Source: Trebonia sp963773105
GTDB taxonomy: Bacteria; Actinomycetota; Actinomycetes; Streptosporangiales; Streptosporangiaceae
Length of the DNA stretch: 64,000 nucleotides
Reading direction: 5' to 3'
NCBI GenBank assembly: GCA_963773105.1
Contig: CAVZAA010000010.1
Coordinates: 620,001-684,000, forward strand
A program made the translations under genes and the position numbers. The notes under the pieces are model-generated. The model had not been told where the DNA came from and ran no database searches. It saw nothing but the letters and a program-made list of their open reading frames with translations. Below, one piece after another: positions 25,167 through 33,261 of this stretch (position 1 is the stretch's first letter; every line of letters begins with the position of its first letter).

Positions 25167-25178
25167 CGCAATTGCGTG
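25167..25178 (-). promoter_or_regulatory. CACGCAATTGCG palindrome, copy 2
   Basis: Read on the minus strand this site is identical over 12 bases to the one at 27490-27501; its core CGCAATTGCG is a perfect palindrome. It lies about 40 bases before the XRE start codon, where a repressor would act. Confidence 0.5.
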
Positions 25179-25217
25179 CCAGTCGCGTGCGTCGAATATA
25201 CCGAGGAGGTCGGTGAC

Positions 25218-26087
25218 GTGCCTGATTCTTCTGAGGGGCCTACCGTCCTGCGTATCCTGCTTGGCTCTCAGCTGCGGCGACTCCGCGAGTCTCGTGGCAT
25301 CAGCGCCCGGCAGGCGGCGGGCAAGATCCGCGCGTCGGAATCCAAGATCAGCCGTATCGAGCTTGGCAGGAACGCCATCCGCGAGATCGACGTGCTCGAC
25401 CTGCTGACGCTGTACGGGGTGGACGCGCGCGAGCGCGAGCAGCTGCTCACCCTGGCCGAGCAGTCGAACAAGCCCGGCTGGTGGCACCGGTACAACGACA
25501 TCCTGCCCGATTGGTTCCAGGCCTACGTCGGGATGGAGGAGGCGGCGCGTTCGATCCGGGTGTACGAGGCGAACTTCATCCCCGGGCTGCTGCAGACCGA
25601 GGAGTACGCGTCGGCCGTCATCTCGCTGGGCGACTTCCCCGTCGACCAGGCCGACCGGCTGATCATGCTGCGCAAGGAGCGGCAGCGGCGGTTCCGCGAC
25701 GACCGGCTCAAGCTCTGGATCGTGCTCGACGAGGCCGCCCTGCGCCGCCCGGTGGCCGGCCGCCGGGCCCAGCTCGAGCAGCTCGCGTACCTGCGCGAGG
25801 TATGCCACAGCCCGACGCTGACGCTGCAGGTCATCCCGTACGGCGCGGGCGGGCACGCGGCCCCGACCGGGTTCAGCATCCTCCGGTTCGCCGAGCGCGA
25901 TCTGCCCGACGTCGTCTACGTGGAGAACCTGACCAGCGCGCTCTACCTCGACAAGCAGGCGGACGTGGACCGGTACCTGCTCGCCATGGAGCGGCTGTCG
26001 ATCGTGGCCTACGAGCCGAGCGAGACGACGGGGATCATCGACGAGATCATGAGGCAGCTGGAGAGCGAGGGGCTCGAGGACGACTGA
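25218..26087 (+). CDS. XRE-family helix-turn-helix regulator with DUF5753 domain
   Basis: The 289-residue protein begins at GTG 25218 behind an AGGAGGT site (VPDSSEGPTVLR). Residues 10-75 are an XRE helix-turn-helix: LGSQLRRLRESRGISARQAAGKIRASESKISRIELG. The rest is DUF5753, recognised by PGLLQTEEYA, RQRRF, LDEAALRRPVAG and VYVENLTSALYLD. In streptomycetes such proteins work with small DUF397 partners and affect development or antibiotic production; the DUF397 gene at 26174 lies tail to tail with this one. The palindromes upstream suggest autoregulation. The gene is intact, in contrast to the second XRE gene at 26463-27318. Confidence 0.9.
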   Translation: MPDSSEGPTVLRILLGSQLRRLRESRGISARQAAGKIRASESKISRIELGRNAIREIDVLDLLTLYGVDAREREQLLTLAEQSNKPGWWHRYNDILPDWFQAYVGMEEAARSIRVYEANFIPGLLQTEEYASAVISLGDFPVDQADRLIMLRKERQRRFRDDRLKLWIVLDEAALRRPVAGRRAQLEQLAYLREVCHSPTLTLQVIPYGAGGHAAPTGFSILRFAERDLPDVVYVENLTSALYLDKQADVDRYLLAMERLSIVAYEPSETTGIIDEIMRQLESEGLEDD

Positions 26088-26126
26088 GGTCCGGCGATCC
26101 GGCGCAGGGACCAGGTCGGCCGGACG

Positions 26127-26160
26127 ACGGCGGGCTCCCCGTGCCCGGGGACCCCGCCGT
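26127..26160. terminator. Bidirectional hairpin between convergent XRE and DUF397 genes
   Basis: ACGGCGGG-C-TCCCCG pairs with CGGGGA-C-CCCGCCGT around a short TGCC loop, a 14-base GC-rich stem lying midway between two convergent stop codons. There is no long T tract, as usual for actinomycete terminators. Confidence 0.75.
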
Positions 26161-26173
26161 ATCCGCTCCCCAG

Positions 26174-26386
26174 CTACGCCAGTGGCACGTCGAACTCGCC
26201 GTTCTTGGCGCCGGCCAGGAACGCCTCCCACTCACGGCGGGTGTAGACGTGCGGCGCCTTGACGCGGTCCTTCGAATCGCGGACGGCTACGCCGCCGCCG
26301 GGCAGGTGCGCCACCTCGACGCAGTTGCCGGCCGCGCTGGCGCTGCTCTTGAACCACTGCAGATTGTTGCCTAGCTCCCTCTCCAT
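26174..26386 (-). CDS. DUF397 domain protein
   Basis: The 70-residue protein is a complete DUF397: LQWFKSSASAAGNCVEVAHLPGGGVAVRDSKD followed by YTRREWEAFLAGAKNGEFD. The start ATG ending at 26386 is preceded by GGGAGG. DUF397 proteins are the small partners of XRE/DUF5753 regulators; some pairs behave like antagonistic regulator couples. It lies 76 bases downstream of the second XRE gene on the same strand, its expected partner, and tail to tail with the first XRE gene. Confidence 0.93.
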   Translation of the reverse strand: MERELGNNLQWFKSSASAAGNCVEVAHLPGGGVAVRDSKDRVKAPHVYTRREWEAFLAGAKNGEFDVPLA

Positions 26387-26462
26387 CCGTTTCCTCCCTT
26401 GGATTTCCCCTATTTCCCGTATTCTTTTGTGCCCCCTGGCTGCCACCCCAGTAGCCAGGGCC

Positions 26463-27318
26463 TCAGCGAAGTTCGTGCGCCGCCTGAGCGATCATGTCGG
26501 CGGACGCGCCGGGCGCGAGCGCGGCCGCGATGAGCCGGTCGAACGCCTCCGACCGCAGTCGCATCTCCCGGTCCTTCTCCAGGTAGATGTTGCCCGCCAC
26601 CGATTCGACGTAAGACACCTGCGAGTCCGACCTGTTCGGGAACTCGAGGATCGTGAACGGCCCGCCGTGCCCCGCGTGCGCGCCGCACGAGAACGGGAGG
26701 ATCTGGACGGTCAGCCCGGGGCGGCCGGCCATTTTGAGCAGGTGCTCGAGCTGGGCGCACATCACCGCGGTGCCACCGACCGGCCGCCTGATCACGGCCT
26801 CGTCGAGGATCGCCCACAACTCCAGCGGCGGGTCGTCGTCGAGCCTGCGCTGCCGCTCGATCCGCAGGTCGACCAGGCGATCGATCTGCTCGGCGGTGTG
26901 CCGGGGGAACATCTCGCGCAGCACCGCGCGGGCGTAGTCCGGCGTCTGCAGCAGCCCGTGCACGACCGAGATCTCGTAGCCCCGGATCGCGGCCGTCTCC
27001 GCCTCCAGGCCCACGTAAATGTCGAACCCGCTCGGCAGTACGTCGTCGTAGGCCGCCCACCAGCCCTTACGGTGGCCCTCACGGGCCATATCGATGAGCA
27101 CCTGACGCTGCTCGGAGTCGGTGACGCCGTAGGTCTCGAGCATCTGGTTCAGGTAGGCCGACTTGGTCGGGGCCTTGCCGGTCTCGATGCGGGACAGGGT
27201 TGAGGGCGCGACGCCCAACTGGGCGGCCACTTCCTCGAGCTTGAGCCCGTTGGACTCGCGGAGCCTACGCAGTTCAGTGCCGAGACGCCGTTCTGCGTAC
27301 CGTCGGACCGGTAGTCAT
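26463..27318 (-). pseudogene. Second XRE/DUF5753 regulator with a frameshift near its start
   Basis: The DUF5753 part is complete (VHGLLQTPDYARAVL, RQRRLDDD, LDEAVIRRPVGG, SYVESVAGNIYLEK). A GTG at 27230 would give an uninterrupted frame but cuts the helix-turn-helix. Upstream, the same frame encodes the missing first helix, RRLGTELRRLRESNGLKLEE, but reaches a stop. The ATG at 27318, behind an ideal GGAGGAGGTGA ribosome site, begins MTTGPTVRR in another frame. The two join if one A of the pair at 27291-27292 is removed. So the natural gene is about 284 codons and is broken near codon 10, unless the extra base is a sequencing error. Confidence 0.75.
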
Positions 27319-27780
27319 CACAGGCTCACCTCCTCCGCCGCGGACGTCATCACTTCTGATCTTGCAATTAAATCGCGCGGGGGCTGGGCGTAGACGTGAT
27401 CATGACAAACGATCCCTGACAAGTAGCACGGTACACGCAAACGAGATGGAATGAAATCCCAGACGCGATTTCATATGCTAGATTTGCCCCACGCAATTGC
27501 GCTGCATGAACTTGCAACTGCACCATGTTGACCTCGGGGCCCGACGGGGCGAGAACCGGCGGACGCCGAATCACCGCAAGCTCATACGCGTTATTAATCT
27601 GACATATGGTGCTTGTCGGAAATATGATCTTTATCGGCCGCAGGAACATGATGCGCACCACGGGAGGCACGCGCAGATGAATACCCCCCTGAAAAGCCGC
27701 TCTACCGCTACCTGCGGGATCCGGCCGGCAGCACGGTCTGGTTCCACCTGTCGTCCCAGTGGTCGCCCGACGGCGGCTCG
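27319..27780. other. Interval with a possible gene remnant and no intact gene
   Basis: These 462 bases between the XRE gene and bioA are AT-richer than the surroundings. From about 27690 to 27780 one plus-strand frame reads KPLYRYLRDPAGSTVWFHLS followed by SQWSPDGGSLAG, with coding-like composition but no start, no ribosome site and an abrupt end at bioA. It looks like a piece of an unidentified gene. One palindrome is listed separately. Confidence 0.4.
27490..27501 (+). promoter_or_regulatory. CACGCAATTGCG palindrome, copy 3
   Basis: This site is identical over 12 bases to the minus-strand site at 25167-25178. It lies about 170 bases upstream of the second XRE gene. Confidence 0.5.
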
Positions 27781-29092
27781 CTAGCCGGTGTTTTCGTCGG
27801 TCGCCGCGGTGACCGCGGCGAGCACCCCCGAGCAGATCGCGGCCAGGTCGGCGTCGTCGGTCACGTATGGCGGCATGGTGTAAATCAGGTCGCGGAACGG
27901 CCGCAGCCAGACCCCGGCCTCGACCGCCGCCTCGGTCGCGACCGAGATGTCGACGTCCCGGTCGAGTTGCACGACCCCGATCGCGCCGAGCACTCGCACG
28001 TCCGCGACACCCGGCAGCCGGGCCGCGGGCGCCAGCCCGGTCGCCAGCGTCGCCTCGATCCTGGCGACCTCGGCCTGCCAGCCGTTCGGGTACGTCCCCG
28101 GGCCGAGGAGCACGTCCAGTGAGGCGCCGGCCACCGCGCAGGCCAGCGGGTTGCCCATGAACGTCGGCCCGTGCGCCAGCGCGGGCAGCTCGCCGCGGCT
28201 GATGCCGGACGCGACCTCGGGTGTGCACAGGGCGGCCGCCAGCGTCAGGTAGCCGCCGGTCAGCGCCTTGCCGACGCACATCACGTCCGGTGACACACCC
28301 GCGTGCCCGGCCGCGAAGAGCGTGCCGCTGCGACCGAACCCGGTCGCGATCTCGTCGAATACCAGCAGTACGCCGTGCGCGTCGCACGCCTCGCGCAGCA
28401 CCCGCAGGTAGCCGGGGTCGTGAAAGCGCATCCCGCCCGCGCCCTGCACCACCGGCTCCACGATCACCGCCGCGAGCTCGTCCTTCCCCGTCTCGATGAG
28501 CCGCCGCAGCTCCTGCGCGTACGCGCTCATCGACGCCGGCCGCGAAGCCGGCCGGCGGCAGCCCGGCGAACACCTGCCGGGGCAGCACGCCGTCCCACAT
28601 CCGGTGCATGCCGCCCTCGGGGTCGCACACCGACATCGCCATGAACGTGTCCCCGTGGTAGCCGCCCCGCCAGGTCAGCAGCCTGTTCTTGGCCGGCAAG
28701 CCGCGGGAGCGCCAGTACTGCAGGCACATCTTCACCGCGACCTCGACGCTGACGGAGCCCGAGTCGCACAGGAAGACGTGCTCGAGCCCGTCCGGCGCGA
28801 GCTCAGCCAGCCGGCTGGCGAGGGCCACGGCGGGCTCGTGCGTCAGCCCGCCGAACATCACGTGGCTCATCCGGGTGAGCTGATCGCGGGCGGCGGCGTC
28901 AAGCGCGGGGTGCGCGTACCCGTGGATCGCCGCCCACCACGACGACATTCCGTCGATCAGCTCACGGCCGTCCGCCAGCCGCAGCCGCACCCCCTGGGCC
29001 GACTCGACCACGAGCGGCCGCTGCGCACCGGGCATCGGCCCGTAGGGATGCCACACCCGGCGCCGGTCTACCTCGAGCAGATCCTCGATCAT
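27781..29092 (-). pseudogene. bioA: Adenosylmethionine-8-amino-7-oxononanoate aminotransferase, one-base frameshift
   Basis: The gene begins MIEDLLEVDRRRVWHPYGPM, continues ELIDGMSSWWAAIHGYAHPAL and GGYHGDTFMAMSVCDPEGGM, all BioA signatures. Near 28520-28530 the frame is lost after LPPAGFAAGVDE; it resumes as AYAQELRRLIETGKDELAAV, with VFDEIATGFGRSG, the pyridoxal-phosphate lysine in VGKALTGG and a normal C-terminus at 27781. Deleting one C in GAGCGCG restores a full-length protein of about 436 residues. BioA makes 7,8-diaminopelargonate in biotin synthesis. The ATG overlaps the end of der. No other bio genes are in view; if real, the mutation would make the cell need biotin or another bioA copy. 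Confidence 0.85.
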
Positions 29093-30573
29093 CCCCGGCG
29101 GGCGGGTGACTTGGGGCCTGGTTTGGGGCCGCCGCCCGCGCCCTTGCCGCGCTTTTCCCGCATTCGCATGCTCACCTTGATCGGGCTGCCGGCGAAGCCG
29201 AAGTCCTCGCGCAGCCGGCGCTCGATGAACCGGCGGTAGGTCTCCTCGAGGAATCCCGTCGTGAACAGCACGAAGTGCGGCGGCCTGATGCCCGCCTGGG
29301 TGGCGAACAGGATGCGCGGCTGCTTGCCGCCCCGCAGCGGCGGCGGGGTGCCCGCGATGAGGGCGTTGAGCCAGTTGTTGAGCTGTCCGGTCGAGATCCG
29401 CTGCTCCCAGCCCGCCAGCGCCTGCTCGATCGCGGGCACCAGCCGCTCGACGTGCCGGCCGGTCTCGGCCGAGATGTTCACCCGGGGCGCCCAGCGGACG
29501 TGGTAGAGCTGCCGCTCGATCTCCCGCTCAAGGTAGTGGCGGCGCTCCTCGTCGGTCAGGTCCCACTTGTTATAGGCGATGACGAGGGCGCGGCCCGCCT
29601 CCGTCACCATCGTCAGGATCCGCAGGTCCTGCTCGGTGAGCGGCTCGCTCGCGTCGATCAGCACGACGGCGACCTCGGCCCGGTCGAGCGCTCCCTGGGT
29701 GCGCAGCGTCGCGTAGTAGTCGGCGCCCTGGCTGTCCCTGAACCGCTTCCTGATCCCGGCCGTGTCGACGAACCGCCAGGTGGTGCCGCCGAGCTCGATC
29801 AGCTCGTCCACCGGGTCGCGGGTCGTGCCCGCGACCGAATCGACCACCGCCCGCTGCTCGCCGACCAGCTTGTTGAGCAGGGAGGACTTGCCGACGTTGG
29901 GCTTGCCGATCAGCGCCACCCGGCGCGGGCCGGTCTCGCCCAGCCGCTCCCGCGGCGCCTCCGGGAGCGCCTCGAGCGCGACGTCGAGCATGTCGCCGCT
30001 GCCCCGGCCGTGCATGGCGGAGACCATGATCGGCTCCCCCAGGCCCAGCGACCACAGCGACAGCGCGTCGGCCTCGCTCCTGGCGTCGTCCACCTTGTTG
30101 GCCACCAGCACGACGGGCTTGCCCGCACGGCGGAGCACGTTCGCGACCGCCTCGTCCTCGTCGGTGGCGCCGACCCGGGCGTCCACCACGAACAGCACCG
30201 CGTCGGCCAGGTCGACGGCGATGCTGGCCTGCTCCGCCACCTGGGCGGCCAGCCCCTGCTGGCGGGCCAGCCAGCCGCCGGTGTCGACTAGCGTGAACGA
30301 GCGGCCGCGCCAGTTGGCGTCGTAGCTGACCCGGTCCCTGGTCACCCCTGGCACGTCCTGCACGACCGCCTGCCGTGCCCCGAGGATGCGGTTGACCAGG
30401 GTCGACTTGCCGACGTTGGGGCGGCCGACGACCGCCAGGATCGGCTGGCCGGACGACCCGGCGTCCGCGTCGCCCTCGGCCTGGCCGAAGTCGGAGTGGT
30501 CGAACTCGGCGTCGCTGACGTCGCCGATGTCTATCCAGCCGGCCTCGTCGCCGCTGATGTCAGGTGATTCCAC
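29089..30573 (-). CDS. der: Ribosome assembly GTPase Der (EngA)
   Basis: The 494-residue protein has two tandem GTPase domains. G1 motifs are GRPNVGKST (about residue 51) and GKPNVGKSS (about 225); DTGGW/DTAGI are the G3 motifs and NKVD/NKWD the G4 motifs. The C-terminal KH-like domain contains PPHFVLFTTGFLEETYRRFIERRLREDFGFAGSPI. The acidic N-terminal extension of about 40 residues is normal for actinomycetes. Der acts in maturation of the 50S subunit. It starts at a GTG 27 bases after cmk and its stop overlaps the bioA start, so transcription is probably shared. Confidence 0.97.
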   Translation of the reverse strand: MESPDISGDEAGWIDIGDVSDAEFDHSDFGQAEGDADAGSSGQPILAVVGRPNVGKSTLVNRILGARQAVVQDVPGVTRDRVSYDANWRGRSFTLVDTGGWLARQQGLAAQVAEQASIAVDLADAVLFVVDARVGATDEDEAVANVLRRAGKPVVLVANKVDDARSEADALSLWSLGLGEPIMVSAMHGRGSGDMLDVALEALPEAPRERLGETGPRRVALIGKPNVGKSSLLNKLVGEQRAVVDSVAGTTRDPVDELIELGGTTWRFVDTAGIRKRFRDSQGADYYATLRTQGALDRAEVAVVLIDASEPLTEQDLRILTMVTEAGRALVIAYNKWDLTDEERRHYLEREIERQLYHVRWAPRVNISAETGRHVERLVPAIEQALAGWEQRISTGQLNNWLNALIAGTPPPLRGGKQPRILFATQAGIRPPHFVLFTTGFLEETYRRFIERRLREDFGFAGSPIKVSMRMREKRGKGAGGGPKPGPKSPARRG

Positions 30574-30600
30574 GTTAATTCGCCCCGCGTCCGTTCGTTA

Positions 30601-31305
30601 TCAACTGGTCTTATCCCCCGTGCTGCCCGTGCAGGCGAGCTCGCTGCGCTCCTTGGCCAGCCGGGCGATCTCTTCGATTACCTCGGCCAGGGTCAGCTCG
30701 GTCGCGTCGAGCAGCACCGCGTCGGCGGCCATCTGCGATTGCGCGGCGTCCAGCCGGTCCCTGCGGGCCTGGGCGGCCTCGGTCGCGTCGACCGCGTCGC
30801 CCCGCTCGGCCGCGCGCCGCCGGGCGCGCGCCTGCGGGTCGGCGGTCAGGAACACCTTGAGCTGGGCGTCCGGGGCGACGACGGTGCCGATGTCGCGCCC
30901 CTCGGCGACGATGCCGGCCGCCGCCGCGGAGATGATCGCGCGCTGCGCCTCGATCAGGTGGTCGCGCACCGCCTGGATCCGCGCCACAACGCTGACCTGG
31001 GCGGAGACCGCCTCGGTGCGGATATCGAGGGAAACGTCCTGACCGTTGACGCACGTCCACGGGTCGTCCGGGTCGGTGCTGACCTCGATCGCAGGTTCGG
31101 CCGCCCGCGCGGCGACCAGCTGCTCGTCGGCGGTGTCCACCCTGGCCGACATCAGCCACCAGGTCAGCGCCCGGTACATCGCGCCGGTATCCAGGTAGCT
31201 CAGGCCGAGCGAACTGGCTACGCCCCGGGACGCGCTTGACTTGCCGGACCCCGACGGCCCGTCAATGGCCACCACAAACCCGCTCGACAGTGAGATTCCC
31301 ACCAC
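30601..31305 (-). CDS. cmk: Cytidylate kinase
   Basis: The roughly 234-residue protein shows the CMP kinase pattern: FVVAIDGPSGSGKSSASRGVA (P-loop), GLSYLDTGAMYRALTWWL (CMP-binding), IVAEGRDIGTVVAPDA and KVFLTADPQARARRR (lid). It phosphorylates CMP and dCMP with ATP. Two consecutive GTG codons (31305, 31302) are possible starts; no strong ribosome site is visible, so the start is uncertain by a few residues. It lies in the conserved order tyrA-cmk-der, with the DUF5302 gene inserted between tyrA and cmk. Confidence 0.95.
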   Translation of the reverse strand: MVGISLSSGFVVAIDGPSGSGKSSASRGVASSLGLSYLDTGAMYRALTWWLMSARVDTADEQLVAARAAEPAIEVSTDPDDPWTCVNGQDVSLDIRTEAVSAQVSVVARIQAVRDHLIEAQRAIISAAAAGIVAEGRDIGTVVAPDAQLKVFLTADPQARARRRAAERGDAVDATEAAQARRDRLDAAQSQMAADAVLLDATELTLAEVIEEIARLAKERSELACTGSTGDKTS

Positions 31306-31379
31306 CAAATGGTACCGGGCACGCCCGTCCCGTCTGGCCCCGCCGTTTCCAGCGGGTGAAAGCACTCGGGCGAAGGGAA

Positions 31380-31709
31380 TTAGCCGCTCTTGCGGCGGAA
31401 GTTGCGGCGGCTGGCGGCCGGGCCGTGCGCCCCGCTGACCTTGCCCGCCTCGTGGGCGCCCTTGCCCTGGCCCTCGGCGTGGACCTGGCGCTTGCGGTCG
31501 AGCGCCTCGCGGAACTTGGCCTTCACGTCGTCGATGTCTGGCTTGCCGTCGTCTTCGTGCGTGTCGCCGACCGGGGTGTCGGCCGCCGCTGCGGCTTCCC
31601 GGGTGGCGTCGGCCGGCTCGGCCTTGTCGGCGTCGGTGGTCGCGGCGGACTCGGTCGCGGCCGTCTCCACCGGGCCTTCCTTGCTGTCCTGCTTCGCGCT
31701 CTTGGTCAT
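31380..31709 (-). CDS. DUF5302 family protein
   Basis: The 109-residue protein is mostly low-complexity Ala/Glu/Asp/Thr and ends with the only conserved part, DIDDVKAKFREALDRKRQVHAEG, the DUF5302 signature. It is soluble and probably disordered in its N-terminal half. Function unknown. It lies between tyrA and cmk in the same direction, a placement outside the usual core order. Confidence 0.75.
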   Translation of the reverse strand: MTKSAKQDSKEGPVETAATESAATTDADKAEPADATREAAAAADTPVGDTHEDDGKPDIDDVKAKFREALDRKRQVHAEGQGKGAHEAGKVSGAHGPAASRRNFRRKSG

Positions 31710-31758
31710 GAGATCAAGCTTCGCACACCGGGTCCGCCGCCGCGTACTCCATTAGGGG

Positions 31759-32850
31759 CTAGCGGCGGACGGGCCAGCCGCCCGCCTCCATGGCGTCGAG
31801 CAGGGTAGCGGCCTGGTCGGGGCGGATGGAGAGCTCGGCGACGCCGACCGGAAGGCCGGGCGAATGCTCGAGCCGGATGTCCTCGATGTTGACCCCGGCC
31901 GCGCCGGCCGCGTTGAACAGCCGCGCGAGCTCGCCCGGCCGGTCGGCGATGACTACCTGGACCACGGTGAAGTTCCTCGGCTGCCCGCCGTGCTTGCCCG
32001 GGATGCGGGATACGCCCGCGCGACCGCGGTCAAGCAGGTCGGTAACGCCCGCTTGGGTCTTGACCGAATCGTCTGCCAGGGCGCGGGCGGCGGCCGCCAG
32101 GTCCTCGGCCACGGCGGCGACCACCTCGGCGACCGGGCCGGCGTTGGCGGACAGGATCTGCGTCCACAGCCCGCTGTCGCCCGCCGCGATCCTGGTGACG
32201 TCGCGCAGGCCCTGCCCGGCCAGCTGCAGCGCGTCGGCTGGCACGGATGAGGGCGCCAGTCTGGCCGCCATCGCGACCGCGATCAGATGCGGTGCGTGCG
32301 ACACCAGCGCGACCCAGCGATCGTGGGTCTCCGGGTCGGTCGTGACCGGCACCGCCCCGCACGCCACCGCGAGCGCGGTCACCGCCGCCACCGCGTCGCC
32401 GCTCGTCTCCGGTAGCGGGCAAAGCGCCCAGGTCCGCCCCAGGAACAGGTCAGCTTGCGCGGCGGCGGGCCCGTGCCGCTCCCGGCCGGCCAGCGGGTGG
32501 GAGGGAACGTAGGTTTCGAGGTCGCAGCCGAGCGCCCGCGCCTGCGTCACCGGCAGCACCTTCACGCTGGCGACGTCGGTGTAGCACTCCGCGACCGCGC
32601 ACTCCTGCGCGTAGCTGAGCATCTCCCCGACCAGAGCGGGCGGCATCGCCAGCACCGCGACGTCCGCGATCCCCTTGGCGTCGCGCAGATCGGGCACGAC
32701 CACGCCGGCCCCGAGGTCGGCCGCGAGCTTCGCCGTCGCCTCGTCGGCGTCGTTCAGCCAGACTTGCGCGCCCTTCGCCCGCAGCGCCAGGGCCACCGAG
32801 GTACCGATCAGCCCGGTCCCCGCGATGAGCACCCGCCCCGGCCTGGACAT
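31759..32850 (-). CDS. tyrA: Prephenate dehydrogenase with C-terminal ACT domain
   Basis: The 363-residue protein starts MSRPGRVLIAGTGLIGTSVALAL with the NAD-binding GxGxxG. SHPLAGRERHGP is the prephenate-binding segment with the catalytic histidine region, and HAPHLIAVAMAARL and GLRDVTRIAAGDSGLW follow. Residues from about 285 (VQVVIADRPGELARLFNAAGAAGVNIEDIR) are an ACT domain, which in this family mediates feedback by an aromatic amino acid. It converts prephenate to 4-hydroxyphenylpyruvate for tyrosine. Its ATG lies inside the end of aroH (43-base overlap), consistent with a shared mRNA and consecutive steps. Confidence 0.95.
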   Translation of the reverse strand: MSRPGRVLIAGTGLIGTSVALALRAKGAQVWLNDADEATAKLAADLGAGVVVPDLRDAKGIADVAVLAMPPALVGEMLSYAQECAVAECYTDVASVKVLPVTQARALGCDLETYVPSHPLAGRERHGPAAAQADLFLGRTWALCPLPETSGDAVAAVTALAVACGAVPVTTDPETHDRWVALVSHAPHLIAVAMAARLAPSSVPADALQLAGQGLRDVTRIAAGDSGLWTQILSANAGPVAEVVAAVAEDLAAAARALADDSVKTQAGVTDLLDRGRAGVSRIPGKHGGQPRNFTVVQVVIADRPGELARLFNAAGAAGVNIEDIRLEHSPGLPVGVAELSIRPDQAATLLDAMEAGGWPVRR

Positions 32851-33212
32851 AACTGCGCGATGTCCTGGCGCAGCGCGACCGCACCGCGAAGGTAGACGTG
32901 CTGGACCTCGGCCCGGGTCAGCTCGGTGTCGACGTGCGCCATCAGCCGGACGACGCGGGGCATGGCGCCGCGGACCGGGATCTCGGTCGAGCACATCAGC
33001 GGGACCGCGTGGAAGCCGAGCTTGCGCGCCGCCAGCGCGGGGAACTCGGCCGTCAGGTCCGGGGTCACGGTGAACAGCACGCTGATCACGTCGTCGGGGG
33101 TGAGGTCGTTGCGGCTCATCACCGCGGTCACCAGCTCGGCGGTGCCCTCAAGGATGGCGTCCCGCTCGTCGGCGTCGACCTGGATCGCGCCGCGAATGGC
33201 CCTGACTGTCAC
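32808..33212 (-). CDS. aroH: Chorismate mutase, AroH type
   Basis: The 134-residue protein is the compact trimeric AroH type: VRAIRGAIQVDADERDAILEGT at the start, VISVLFTVTPDLTAEFPALAARKLGF in the middle, and EIPVRGAMPRVVRLMAHV with the conserved arginine. It rearranges chorismate to prephenate, the substrate of the following tyrA gene, with which it overlaps by 43 bases. The C-terminal end (CPGRGGCSSRGPG) is an unconserved extension produced by the overlap. Confidence 0.95.
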   Translation of the reverse strand: MTVRAIRGAIQVDADERDAILEGTAELVTAVMSRNDLTPDDVISVLFTVTPDLTAEFPALAARKLGFHAVPLMCSTEIPVRGAMPRVVRLMAHVDTELTRAEVQHVYLRGAVALRQDIAQLCPGRGGCSSRGPG

Positions 33213-33261
33213 GTGCTCAACTCCTCGCTATCTTCGCCTCAAGGCTAGCGCGCGATGGCGG

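Larger units (their letters stand above)
24859..25217. other. Regulatory interval upstream of the XRE gene, no gene seen
   Basis: These 359 bases contain no frame I can support. They hold three palindromic sites listed separately (24931-24942, 25118-25131, 25167-25178) and an AGGAGGT ribosome site at 25204-25210 for the XRE gene. Confidence 0.5.
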
